Part shown: in pieces, positions 1-5,230 of the stretch
Position numbering within the stretch: position 1 is the stretch's first letter
Layout of the letters: each line of letters starts with the position of its first letter
Assembly: GCA_003552605.1 (NCBI GenBank)
Contig: PUNN01000135.1
Span: 1 to 6,333, forward strand
DNA length: 6,333 bases
Direction of reading: 5' to 3'
Origin: Phycisphaeraceae bacterium
GTDB lineage: Bacteria > Planctomycetota > Phycisphaerae > Phycisphaerales > Phycisphaeraceae
Notes under the pieces: model-generated
What the model was told of the DNA's origin: nothing
Databases searched by the model: none
Seen by the model: the letters and a program-made list of their open reading frames with translations, nothing else
Position numbers and translations under genes: made by a program

Positions 1-1169
1 GCCTCGCCGTCGAGGAGGGCCAGACCACCCCCGTGGGGTCGGTTATTCTCATCCTCGCCGAAGAGGGGGAGAGCGAGGACGATGCCGCCGCCGCGGATGA
101 TGGCAATGGCGGGAAACCGGCCGAACCTGCCGACGACGAGAAAGAGGCGGAAGCTGAGTCGGAAGATCAGGCCGAATCGCAGGAGGCGCAGGGCGCAACT
201 GAAAAGGCGTCGAAGCAGTCGGCCAGGCAAGAGCAGTCGGAGCCCGCCGCGACGACCGAGTCGGCTGAGGCCAAGCCGGACCGCGGTCGCATCCGGGTCA
301 GCCCCGTGGCCCGCCGGATCGCCGAAGAGAAAGGACTTGATCTCAACCGGATCGAGGGCAGCGGCCCCGACGGGCGGATCATCAAGCGCGATGTGCTCGC
401 CGCGGTGGAGAAAGCCCCGGCGACTGAGACCGCCGGCGCCCCGGCACCAGCGGCGCCGGCCGGCGGGCTTGAGAGCCGCAAGGTCACGCTCACGAACATG
501 CGCAAGACCATTGCCAAGCGGCTGGTCGAATCCAAGACCACCATCCCGCATTTTCAGGTCAGCATGCAGGTCAACATGGACCCGCTGCTCGAGCTTCGCA
601 AGACGCTCAACGAACAGCTCAGCGAGCAGGGGGTCAAGCTCTCGGTCAACGACTTCATCGTCCGCGCCTGTGCCCACGCGCTCGTGCAGCATCCGGTGGT
701 CAACAGCAGTTGGGGCGGCGATGTCATCGAGCAGCACGGCACGGTCAACATCGGTGTGGCCGTGGCGCTGCCGGAAGAGAAGGGTGGCGGTCTTGTCGTC
801 CCGGTGATCCGGGATGTGCAGAACCTCTCGGTCCGTGCGATCGGTGAGCAGACGCGCAAGCTCGCCGAGAAGGCACGTGATCAGGGCCTCAGCCTCGATG
901 AGATGGCCGATTCGACCTTCACGCTCAGCAACCTCGGCATGTTCGGTGTGGATCAGTTCAATGCCATCATCAACCCGCCCAACGCCGCGATCCTCGCCGT
1001 GGGGGCGGCGCTGAAGAAGCCGGTGGTGCGCGATGACCAGCTCACCATTGGCCACGAGATGAGCGCCACGCTGAGTTGCGATCACCGCGTGGTGGATGGT
1101 GCTGCCGGCGCCGAGTTTCTGCGCACGCTCAAGAACCTGCTCGAACACCCGGCACTGATGCTGATCTGA
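1..1169 (+). CDS. pdhC: Dihydrolipoamide acetyltransferase, E2 of pyruvate dehydrogenase complex (5'-truncated)
   Basis: This is the core subunit of the pyruvate dehydrogenase complex, which moves the acetyl group from lipoyl-lysine to CoA in the cytoplasm. The reading frame is open from the window edge (first whole codon at 3), so the start and the lipoyl-lysine lie upstream. Visible in order: the end of a lipoyl domain (VEEGQTTPVGSVI), a Glu/Asp/Ala-rich linker of about 75 residues (about 93-285), a peripheral subunit-binding domain (about 288-410, RIRVSPVARRIAEEKGLDL then GSGPDGRIIKRDV), a short Ala-Pro linker, and the full catalytic domain (about 470-1166). The catalytic motif DHRVVDG is at 1080-1100. 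SNLGMFGVDQFNAIINPP is typical of pyruvate-type E2; 2-oxoglutarate E2 usually has SNGGVFGS in that place. The acidic, proline-poor first linker is unusual. E1 and E3 genes are not in view. Family is very sure; pyruvate specificity is likely. The name aceF would serve equally. Confidence 0.94.
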   Translation, partial: LAVEEGQTTPVGSVILILAEEGESEDDAAAADDGNGGKPAEPADDEKEAEAESEDQAESQEAQGATEKASKQSARQEQSEPAATTESAEAKPDRGRIRVSPVARRIAEEKGLDLNRIEGSGPDGRIIKRDVLAAVEKAPATETAGAPAPAAPAGGLESRKVTLTNMRKTIAKRLVESKTTIPHFQVSMQVNMDPLLELRKTLNEQLSEQGVKLSVNDFIVRACAHALVQHPVVNSSWGGDVIEQHGTVNIGVAVALPEEKGGGLVVPVIRDVQNLSVRAIGEQTRKLAEKARDQGLSLDEMADSTFTLSNLGMFGVDQFNAIINPPNAAILAVGAALKKPVVRDDQLTIGHEMSATLSCDHRVVDGAAGAEFLRTLKNLLEHPALMLI

Positions 1170-1182
1170 TCAGACCGGTGCC

Positions 1183-1200
1183 TGCGGCGTGTGAGCCGCG
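1183..1200. terminator. Weak hairpin between convergent E2 and arsC genes
   Basis: TGCGGC (1183-1188) can pair with GCCGCG (1195-1200) around a 6-base loop; one of the six pairs is a G-T wobble. It lies between two convergent stop codons, where a bidirectional terminator would be expected. There is no T-tract on either strand, so intrinsic termination is doubtful. I see no better candidate in this 61-bp gap. Confidence 0.2.
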
Positions 1201-1230
1201 CACAAACCCGGCCACCAGATCATGCCCGCC

Positions 1231-1665
1231 TCACGCCGTGTTCCGCTCAGGCAGCGTGTCGGGCAGGCCGCGGACGTATTCGGCGATTTCATTGCGGACG
1301 CGGCGATAGTGATCGAGCGCGCGTTCGGTATCGGTCTCACCCGCGGCGAGCTTTGGCGGGTCATCGAAGCCGGCGTGAATCACCCTCGCATCGCCCGGAA
1401 ACCGCGGGCAGGTCTCGTGGGCATGGCCGCAGACGGTGATCACATAATCAAAGGCGATATCACCGAGGTCATCGAGCGTCTTGCTTTCATGGCCGCTGAT
1501 ATCCACGCCCGCTTCATGCATCACCTGTACGGCACGGGGGTTGAGCCCGTGCTTTTCGATGCCGGCGGAGTACGGCTCGATGTCATCGCCCTTCAGATGC
1601 CGTGCCCACCCTTCGGCCATTTGACTGCGGCAGGAGTTACCAGTGCAGAGAAAGAGAATCTTCAT
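1231..1665 (-). CDS. arsC: Arsenate reductase, thioredoxin-type (low-molecular-weight phosphatase fold)
   Basis: This 144-residue cytoplasmic enzyme should reduce arsenate to arsenite through a cascade of cysteines. The P-loop is at the N-terminus, C7-TGNSC-R13, matching the CX5R signature of low-molecular-weight tyrosine phosphatases. Two further cysteines, C79 and C86 (VCGHAHETC), keep the seven-residue spacing of Cys82 and Cys89 in the Staphylococcus pI258 enzyme, and D101-D102-P103-P104 supplies the usual acid loop. All three redox cysteines are present, which favours arsenate reductase over a plain tyrosine phosphatase. The start is supported by AGGA eight bases upstream of the ATG. No arsR, acr3/arsB or other ars gene is adjacent: the gene converges with E2 on one side and diverges from a carbonic anhydrase-like gene on the other, so it looks monocistronic. 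Whether the electron donor is thioredoxin or mycothiol/glutathione cannot be read from the sequence; the cysteine pattern suggests thioredoxin. Confidence 0.92.
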   Translation of the reverse strand: MKILFLCTGNSCRSQMAEGWARHLKGDDIEPYSAGIEKHGLNPRAVQVMHEAGVDISGHESKTLDDLGDIAFDYVITVCGHAHETCPRFPGDARVIHAGFDDPPKLAAGETDTERALDHYRRVRNEIAEYVRGLPDTLPERNTA

Positions 1666-1742
1666 TGTCTGGTTCCTGTATGTTGGGCCTCAGATTCAGC
1701 GCTGTGGACCAAGGTCGGCGAGCGACTGCGCGAATGTTGGCG

Positions 1743-1748
1743 ATTATA
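1743..1748 (-). promoter_or_regulatory. Possible -10 element for arsC
   Basis: The minus strand reads TATAAT here, a perfect -10 hexamer, about 78 bases before the arsC start codon. No recognisable -35 hexamer occurs 16-18 bases upstream (the region is a run of C and G), and no clear ArsR-type palindrome is seen between it and the gene. It is the best promoter candidate for arsC but rests on one box. Confidence 0.25.
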
Positions 1749-1807
1749 GGTGGCGAGAAGGTGGGCGGAGGGGACGATGATGAGCAGGAGATGAGCGCCC
1801 GGGCGTA

Positions 1808-1836
1808 TCGACATTTCTCTCGCCGGCGGTGATAAT
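1808..1836 (+). promoter_or_regulatory. Sigma-70-type promoter placing the transcript start at the next gene's ATG
   Basis: TCGACA (1808-1813, five of six matches to TTGACA) is followed after exactly 17 bases by GATAAT (1831-1836, five of six matches to TATAAT). With normal spacing the transcript would start at 1843-1844, and 1844 is the A of the ATG of the carbonic anhydrase-like gene. The mRNA would then be leaderless or nearly so, which agrees with the poor Shine-Dalgarno match in front of that gene. Box match and spacing are seen directly; activity is inferred. Confidence 0.55.
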
Positions 1837-1843
1837 TCCGCCC

Positions 1844-2359
1844 ATGAGCATGCAGAAAGTACACGGTGTGTATCTTGCCGACACCGCACGGGTGGTGGGT
1901 GAGGTCGATCTCGGGTTTGATGTCAATCTCTGGTATGGGGCGGTGATCCGCGGTGATGTGGCGCCTGTGACTGTGGGGGCGGGGAGCAACGTGCAGGATC
2001 AGGCCGTGATTCACTGCGATGCGGGAAGGGCCAACACCATCGGCGCTGCGGTCACCATCGGTCACGGCGCGATCGTGCATGGGGTGTTCGTCGGCGACGG
2101 GGCGATGATCGGCATGGGCGCCCGGCTGCTTGGGGGCACACGGGTGGAACCGGGCAGCATTGTCGCCGCGGGGGCGCTGCTGCCTGAGGGGATGGTGGTG
2201 CCCGAGGGCATGGTGGCCATGGGCATCCCGGCACGGATCGCGCGGCCGCTGACCGACCGTGAGAAGCAATACCTGCTCGACATCCCGCCGCGCTACATCG
2301 AATACGCACGCCTTCACTGTGCCGGGAAGGACCCGCGCGTGCGGCCGTGGGGGCGATGA
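1844..2359 (+). CDS. Gamma-class carbonic anhydrase-like hexapeptide-repeat protein (YrdA/CaiE type)
   Basis: A 171-residue left-handed beta-helix protein, expected to form a trimer with a metal ion at each subunit interface. The three metal-ligand histidines of the gamma carbonic anhydrase family are present: H57 (VQDQAVIHC), H74 and H79 (IGHGAIVHG). Other family residues are also seen: R36 and D38 in VIRGD, and Q51-D52. The body is a run of hexapeptide turns with I/V/L at each sixth position, closed by a C-terminal helix (LTDREKQYLLDIPPRYIEYA). The acidic loop carrying Glu62 in Methanosarcina Cam is absent, as in most short YrdA/CamH-like members, so carbonic anhydrase activity is plausible but not assured; many relatives have no proven reaction. 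The ATG at 1844 is preferred because the promoter places the transcript start there. An in-frame GTG at 1829 would lie inside that promoter, and an ATG at 1850 is also possible. It diverges from arsC. Confidence 0.88.
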   Translation: MSMQKVHGVYLADTARVVGEVDLGFDVNLWYGAVIRGDVAPVTVGAGSNVQDQAVIHCDAGRANTIGAAVTIGHGAIVHGVFVGDGAMIGMGARLLGGTRVEPGSIVAAGALLPEGMVVPEGMVAMGIPARIARPLTDREKQYLLDIPPRYIEYARLHCAGKDPRVRPWGR

Positions 2360-2565
2360 TCGCAACGTCGCTGCACCCCGCCGGGACAGAAGGAGGGATT
2401 ATCGCAAAGAGTTTTTCTTGAAATGGCTTACGCTTATCGGCATCTCGGGCGACGGCTCGCGGTGTGGACGGATCAGATCCCGATCACGCGGCCGTTCTCG
2501 CAACCGCCCCGCTGATTCGTGGACGGCGAGGGGGGCATGGCACGCGCCGCGGCTGGCAACCTCGG

Positions 2566-2623
2566 GGGTGGCATGGTCAGCGGGCTGCCCCCGGAAGTGA
2601 GACAGCCGCTGACCATGCCACCC
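2566..2623. repeat. Palindromic interspersed repeat, copy A
   Basis: A perfect 18-bp inverted repeat, GGGTGGCATGGTCAGCGG (2566-2583) with its complement at 2606-2623. If G2584 is bulged out, three more pairs form (2585-2587 with 2603-2605), leaving the 15-base loop CCCCCGGAAGTGAGA (2588-2602). Bases 2571-2624 match 3679-3733 with three substitutions and one single-base indel, so this is one copy of a repeat family. A shorter arm lies outside on each side: CGAGG (2527-2531) with CCTCG (2560-2564), and GCCTT (2625-2629) with AAGGC (2641-2645). It resembles REP or MITE-type elements in size and structure, but I do not recognise a named family. Confidence 0.85.
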
Positions 2624-2697
2624 AGCCTTCTCTGGATGCAAAGGCCCCCGCGCCAAGTTTCATGCGCCCTGCGTGGAGGTGGGGGCACTGGGAGGCC

Positions 2698-2726
2698 TTG
2701 CTTTGAAGGGGAGCCCGCGCTAGGGT
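2698..2726 (+). promoter_or_regulatory. Putative promoter of the toxin-antitoxin operon
   Basis: TTGCTT (2698-2703) is separated by 17 bases from TAGGGT (2721-2726). Each box matches only three of six consensus positions. The predicted start near 2733 falls inside the adjoining inverted repeat (2726-2750), which would suit repression by blocking RNA polymerase. The boxes are weak, so the exact promoter is uncertain. Confidence 0.3.
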
Positions 2727-2750
2727 TTGTACGGCAGTTGGCCGTACAAA
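2726..2750. promoter_or_regulatory. Likely TacA operator: perfect 10-bp inverted repeat
   Basis: TTTGTACGGC (2726-2735) and GCCGTACAAA (2741-2750) are exact complements around the 5-base spacer AGTTG. The repeat ends 9 bases before the Shine-Dalgarno sequence and 21 bases before the antitoxin ATG. Ribbon-helix-helix antitoxins bind such palindromes as paired dimers and repress their own operon, usually more tightly with the toxin bound. The palindrome is seen directly; its use as the operator is inferred from position and antitoxin type. Confidence 0.75.
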
Positions 2751-2758
2751 TGGGTCGC

Positions 2759-2763
2759 AGGAG
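2759..2763 (+). promoter_or_regulatory. Ribosome binding site that fixes the antitoxin start
   Basis: AGGAG ends eight bases before the ATG at 2772. The same frame is open back to an ATG at 2727, but that start would lie inside the operator palindrome and has no ribosome site, and the 15 extra residues do not look like the family's N-terminus. The 2772 start is therefore chosen. Confidence 0.85.
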
Positions 2764-2771
2764 ATCCACCC

Positions 2772-3056
2772 ATGACTTCGCCGCATTCAACCACACGGGA
2801 CGCCCGGCTTGACTTTCGGCTCAGCCAGGAGCACAAGCGGATGGTCGAGCAGGCTGCCACGATCAACGGCCAATCGGTATCCGATTTTGTCATCGCCAAC
2901 GTGATCGAGGCGGCGCGGCGGACGATCGACGAGGTCACGGTCACGCGCCTGTCCATGCACGATCGTGACACTTTTCTGAAGCTCATCGAGGCTGACGCCA
3001 CGCCCAGCAAGGCGCTGAAGGCCGCGGCCGACCGCTACAGGGAGCGCCGTGCCTGA
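2772..3056 (+). CDS. tacA: TacA-family antitoxin (DUF1778, ribbon-helix-helix)
   Basis: A 94-residue antitoxin expected to neutralise the acetyltransferase toxin encoded next and to repress the shared operon. Residues 11-16 (ARLDFR) form the DNA-binding strand, with helices at about 18-30 (QEHKRMVEQAATI) and 36-50 (VSDFVIANVIEAARR), the layout of a ribbon-helix-helix DUF1778 protein. The C-terminal part (about 58-94, with LSMHDRDTFLKLIE and SKALKAAADRY) matches the segment that in TacA/KacA/AtaR proteins wraps the toxin and blocks its acetyl-CoA site. AGGAG lies eight bases before the ATG. The stop overlaps the toxin start by 8 bp, so translation is probably coupled. A perfect palindrome upstream is the likely operator. 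Family assignment is based on sequence pattern and the paired toxin, and I am confident of it. Confidence 0.92.
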   Translation: MTSPHSTTRDARLDFRLSQEHKRMVEQAATINGQSVSDFVIANVIEAARRTIDEVTVTRLSMHDRDTFLKLIEADATPSKALKAAADRYRERRA

Positions 3057-3567
3057 TCCACCATCGTGGATCATCGAGAAGCTCGACAAGCGGCACGACC
3101 GTGCCGCTTTTTCCTGTGGTGTGAAGGAACTTGACACCTACCTGCACCGCTTTGCCGGCCAGAACGAGAAGAGCGGGATCAGCCAGCACTTTGTGGCAGT
3201 GGCCACGGCCGGTGAGGGTGGCATTCTCGGCTACTACGCCCTCTCGGCCGGATCGGTGGTGTTCGAATTGGTGCCCGATCATCTGAAAAAGCGACTGCCC
3301 CGTTATCCGGTTCCGGTCGCGCACATTGGACGGTTGGCGGTTGACAGGTCGATGCAGGGCCGTGGACTCGGCGAAGACCTGCTGATCGATGCCTTGGCCC
3401 GCATCGCAAGAGTTGCCGATGAGATCGGCATCCACGCGGTTGAGGTCGTCGCCATCAATGGCAGCGCCAGACGGTTCTATCTCAAATACGGGTTCACGGC
3501 GCTGGCCGATGACGAGCGGCACCTGTACCTGCCTTTGGCGGCAGTGCGAAAGCTCGGCCTCCCATGA
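3049..3567 (+). CDS. tacT: TacT-family toxin, GNAT acetyltransferase acting on aminoacyl-tRNA
   Basis: A 172-residue GNAT acetyltransferase. Characterised relatives (TacT, AtaT, KacT) acetylate the amino group of the amino acid on charged tRNAs and so stop translation; the target tRNA here cannot be predicted. The N-terminal block FSCGVKELDTYLHRFA (21-36) is typical of these toxins. The acetyl-CoA-binding motif A is Q103-GRGLG-108, preceded by the strand AHIGRLAVDRSMQG. FYLKYGF (143-149) includes Y144, which aligns with the catalytic tyrosine of TacT. All key parts are intact, so the toxin is probably active. The GTG start at 3049 has AGGGAG (3039-3044) four bases upstream and overlaps the antitoxin stop by 8 bp. 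No later start fits as well. An ordinary GNAT enzyme is unlikely given the DUF1778 partner. No terminator is obvious after the stop; a structured repeat begins about 35 bp downstream. Confidence 0.92.
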   Translation: MPDPPSWIIEKLDKRHDRAAFSCGVKELDTYLHRFAGQNEKSGISQHFVAVATAGEGGILGYYALSAGSVVFELVPDHLKKRLPRYPVPVAHIGRLAVDRSMQGRGLGEDLLIDALARIARVADEIGIHAVEVVAINGSARRFYLKYGFTALADDERHLYLPLAAVRKLGLP

Positions 3568-3602
3568 TTGAAGTACACGCATGATCCGCAGGCAAGAGAA
3601 AT

Positions 3603-3735
3603 ACCTCGGGGTGGCCCAGCGGCCGCTCGCAGTCGATGGCCATGCGGCCCCGGGTGCTGCGGGCGCCCCTTGGGACTCGCATGGCCATCGGGCTGCCCCC
3701 GGAAGTGAGATAGCCCGCTGACCATGCCACCCAAC
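3603..3735. repeat. Palindromic interspersed repeat, copy B (expanded or interrupted)
   Basis: Bases 3679-3733 align with copy A at 2571-2624 (three substitutions, one extra C), with the loop region 3689-3710 identical to 2581-2602. Right-end GCCACCC (3726-3732) is kept, but its partner GGGTGGC is found at 3609-3615, inside ACCTCGGGGTGGC, which resembles the ACCTCGGGGGTGGC found at the left edge of copy A. The two parts are separated by about 60-70 bases that themselves fold back: CGATGGCCATGCG (3634-3646) is the exact complement of 3678-3690, and AGCGGCCGCT (3618-3627) is a palindrome. The copy therefore looks like the same element with additional sequence inserted in its left arm. The right half is certain; the left boundary is inferred. 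Confidence 0.75.
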
Positions 3736-3826
3736 CCGCCCGGAAGCATAAGAGGGGGGCGGCAATGTCATGCATCCGTTGTCCGGGACGGCCCGTTCTG
3801 CCCTTTCATGGCGGGGGCGTTGCCGC

Positions 3827-3832
3827 TATCAT
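3827..3832 (+). promoter_or_regulatory. Possible -10 element for lysA
   Basis: TATCAT matches the -10 consensus at five of six positions and lies 39 bases before the lysA ATG, giving a leader of about 33 bases. No good -35 hexamer is seen 16-18 bases upstream (TTTCAT at 3804-3809 is poor). No lysine riboswitch could fit in so short a leader. Confidence 0.35.
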
Positions 3833-3871
3833 CGCCCGCCCTGACTGAACCCACGCCGCGAGCAACATCCC

Positions 3872-5185
3872 ATGGACCACTTTCACTTCGACGACGGCCG
3901 ACTGTATTGCGAGCAGGTGGATCTCGAGCGGGTGGCCGACCGCGTCGGCACACCGGTATTCATCTACTCGCGGGCCACGCTCGAAGCGCACTATGACCGT
4001 CTGGCCGAGGCCTTTGCACCGCTCGATCCGGTGATCTGCTATGCGGTGAAGAGTTGCGATAACCTGAGCATCCTGGCGCTGCTGAGAAACCGTGGGGCGG
4101 GGATGGACGTGGTCAGCGGCGGTGAGATATTGCGGGCCCGCGCCGCGGGGGTGGACATGAGCCGGGTCGTCTATGCCGGTGTGGGCAAGACCGATGTCGA
4201 GATCGAACTCGCCCTCGATGAGGGGATCGGCTATTTCAACATCGAGTCCGAAGCCGAGTTCGAGAACATCGCCGCCATTGCCGCCGCCCGCGGCACCACC
4301 GCCCGGGCCGCGCTTCGCATCAACCCCGACATTGACCCGCGTACCGCCCACGCCAAGACGACGACGGGCAAGAAGGAGTCGAAGTTCGGCGTCGACATCG
4401 AACGTGCCCGCCGGTTCTTTGCCACTTACGGCCACAACGAGCACCTCCGGCTCTGCGCTGTGCATATGCACATCGGTTCGCCCGTGTACGAAGTCGAGCC
4501 CTATGTGAATGCCACCGAGCGGGCCATGCAGCTTGTTCGCGAGCTTCAGGAGGCGGGGCATCACATCGAGGCGATCGACATCGGCGGCGGCTTCGGCGCC
4601 GACTACCAGACCGACCAGACGCCGGCCTACACCGAGTACGCGCGGCGGATCGTGCCGCTGCTTCAGCCGTTCAAGGATGCCGGCGGCCGCATTCTGCTCG
4701 AGCCCGGCCGCACTATCAGTGCCAATGCCGGCATCCTGCTGACGAGCGTGCAGTACATGAAGGAAGGCGGGGCGAAGACCTTTGCCATCGTCGACACCGG
4801 GATGCACCACCTGCTGCGGCCGACGCTCTACGAATCTTTCCACTTCATCTGGCCGATCCATGTCTCGCCCGACATGGTGCCGCCGGCGCGCGGCGAGTTG
4901 GACCTGCCGGGGCTGCACCCGGTGGATGTGGTGGGGCCGATCTGCGAGACCGGTGACTACCTGGCGCTTCAGCGCAAGTTGCCGCCGCTTCACCGCGGCG
5001 ACCGGCTGGCCATCTTCGCCGCGGGCGCTTACGGCCGGGTGATGGCGAGCAACTACAACAGCATGCCCCGGCCGGCCGAGGTGCTCATCCACGGCAGCGA
5101 GGCCATGCTCGTGCGGCGGCGTGAGACATGGGATGAACTGCTCGGCGCCGAGACCAACCCGCAGCCGGTGTTGCTCGGGACGTAA
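3872..5185 (+). CDS. lysA: Diaminopimelate decarboxylase
   Basis: This PLP enzyme decarboxylates meso-diaminopimelate to L-lysine, the last step of lysine synthesis, in the cytoplasm. The 437-residue protein has the fold-type III barrel first: K60 in CYAVKS is the PLP lysine, followed by HMHIGS (198-203), the glycine loop DIGGGFG (236-242) that holds the PLP phosphate, and EPGR (277-280). In the C-terminal beta domain are CETGD (358-362), the active-site loop from the partner subunit (usually CESGD, here with Thr for Ser), then GAYG (385-388) and NYNS (394-397). Length is within or slightly above the usual 415-430, the excess being a short C-terminal tail after the RRRETWDELL block. The start MDHFHFDDGRL fits the family. 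The ribosome site is weak (GCGAG 12 bases upstream). A related ornithine/arginine decarboxylase is ruled out by the GPICE-type motif. Neighbours do not share the pathway, so it is probably its own unit. Confidence 0.95.
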   Translation: MDHFHFDDGRLYCEQVDLERVADRVGTPVFIYSRATLEAHYDRLAEAFAPLDPVICYAVKSCDNLSILALLRNRGAGMDVVSGGEILRARAAGVDMSRVVYAGVGKTDVEIELALDEGIGYFNIESEAEFENIAAIAAARGTTARAALRINPDIDPRTAHAKTTTGKKESKFGVDIERARRFFATYGHNEHLRLCAVHMHIGSPVYEVEPYVNATERAMQLVRELQEAGHHIEAIDIGGGFGADYQTDQTPAYTEYARRIVPLLQPFKDAGGRILLEPGRTISANAGILLTSVQYMKEGGAKTFAIVDTGMHHLLRPTLYESFHFIWPIHVSPDMVPPARGELDLPGLHPVDVVGPICETGDYLALQRKLPPLHRGDRLAIFAAGAYGRVMASNYNSMPRPAEVLIHGSEAMLVRRRETWDELLGAETNPQPVLLGT

Positions 5186-5224
5186 GGGAGGCTGCGACTG
5201 CGTCCGGGGGCCGGCTGCTTCGGG

Positions 5225-5230
5225 TACAAT
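5225..5230 (+). promoter_or_regulatory. Possible -10 element for ruvB
   Basis: TACAAT matches the -10 consensus at five of six positions, 35 bases before the ruvB ATG. It sits within a small inverted repeat, CGGGT (5221-5225) and ACCCG (5232-5236). No -35 box is clear at the right distance. If real, ruvB is transcribed separately from lysA rather than only by read-through. Confidence 0.35.

Larger units (their letters stand above)
2360..2771. other. Gene-free region upstream of the toxin-antitoxin module
   Basis: These 412 bases hold no ORF with family features or a convincing ribosome site. The first part (2360-2520) is plain spacer. It includes an isolated purine run AAGGAGGG (2390-2397) and a 30-codon ATG ORF at 2423-2515, but the run lies 25 bases before that ATG, too far to act as its ribosome site. 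Positions about 2527-2645 are rich in inverted repeats around a strong palindromic element. The last part (2698-2771) carries the putative promoter, the operator palindrome and the ribosome site of the antitoxin gene. No good terminator for the upstream gene was found; AAGA and TCTT around the T-run at 2411-2416 pair too weakly. Confidence 0.7.
3568..3871. other. Gene-free region between toxin gene and lysA
   Basis: These 304 bases contain no supported gene. A 35-bp spacer leads into an expanded copy of the palindromic repeat (about 3603-3735), followed by another potential hairpin, CCGCCC (3736-3741) with GGGCGG (3757-3762). The rest is the lysA upstream region with a TATCAT box. A 27-codon ATG ORF at 3765-3848 has a G-rich run before it, but the putative lysA -10 lies inside it and it has no recognisable family features. 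Confidence 0.7.

Noticed and set aside
1165..1174. 10-bp palindrome TCTGATCAGA over the E2 stop codon
   Set aside because: Too short to stand out, has no loop for a terminator, and largely lies in coding sequence.
1637..2365. 242-codon open frame on the minus strand
   Set aside because: It is antisense to the carbonic anhydrase-like gene and overlaps the arsC start; its composition (His/Arg/Pro-rich) is that of a shadow frame.
2398..2403. GATAAT box on the minus strand
   Set aside because: No -35 hexamer at 16-18 bases and no minus-strand gene downstream; it would only transcribe antisense to the carbonic anhydrase-like gene.
2423..2515. 30-codon ORF beginning ATGGCTTACGC
   Set aside because: The only purine-rich site (AAGGAGGG, 2390-2397) is 25 bases away, no downstream gene is coupled to it, and the peptide has no recognisable features.
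2561..2645. Possible CRISPR-like or tandem repeat
   Set aside because: There are only two copies of the repeat in the window, 1 kb apart, with genes between them; no regular spacers and no cas genes.
2983..3771. 262-codon open frame on the minus strand
   Set aside because: It covers the toxin gene in antisense and runs through the palindromic repeat. No recognisable domain and no ribosome site.
3765..3848. 27-codon ORF with a CxxC pair ahead of lysA
   Set aside because: A G-rich run precedes it, but the likely lysA -10 box lies inside it, it has no lysine codons that would suit an attenuation leader, and its composition follows the local GC bias.
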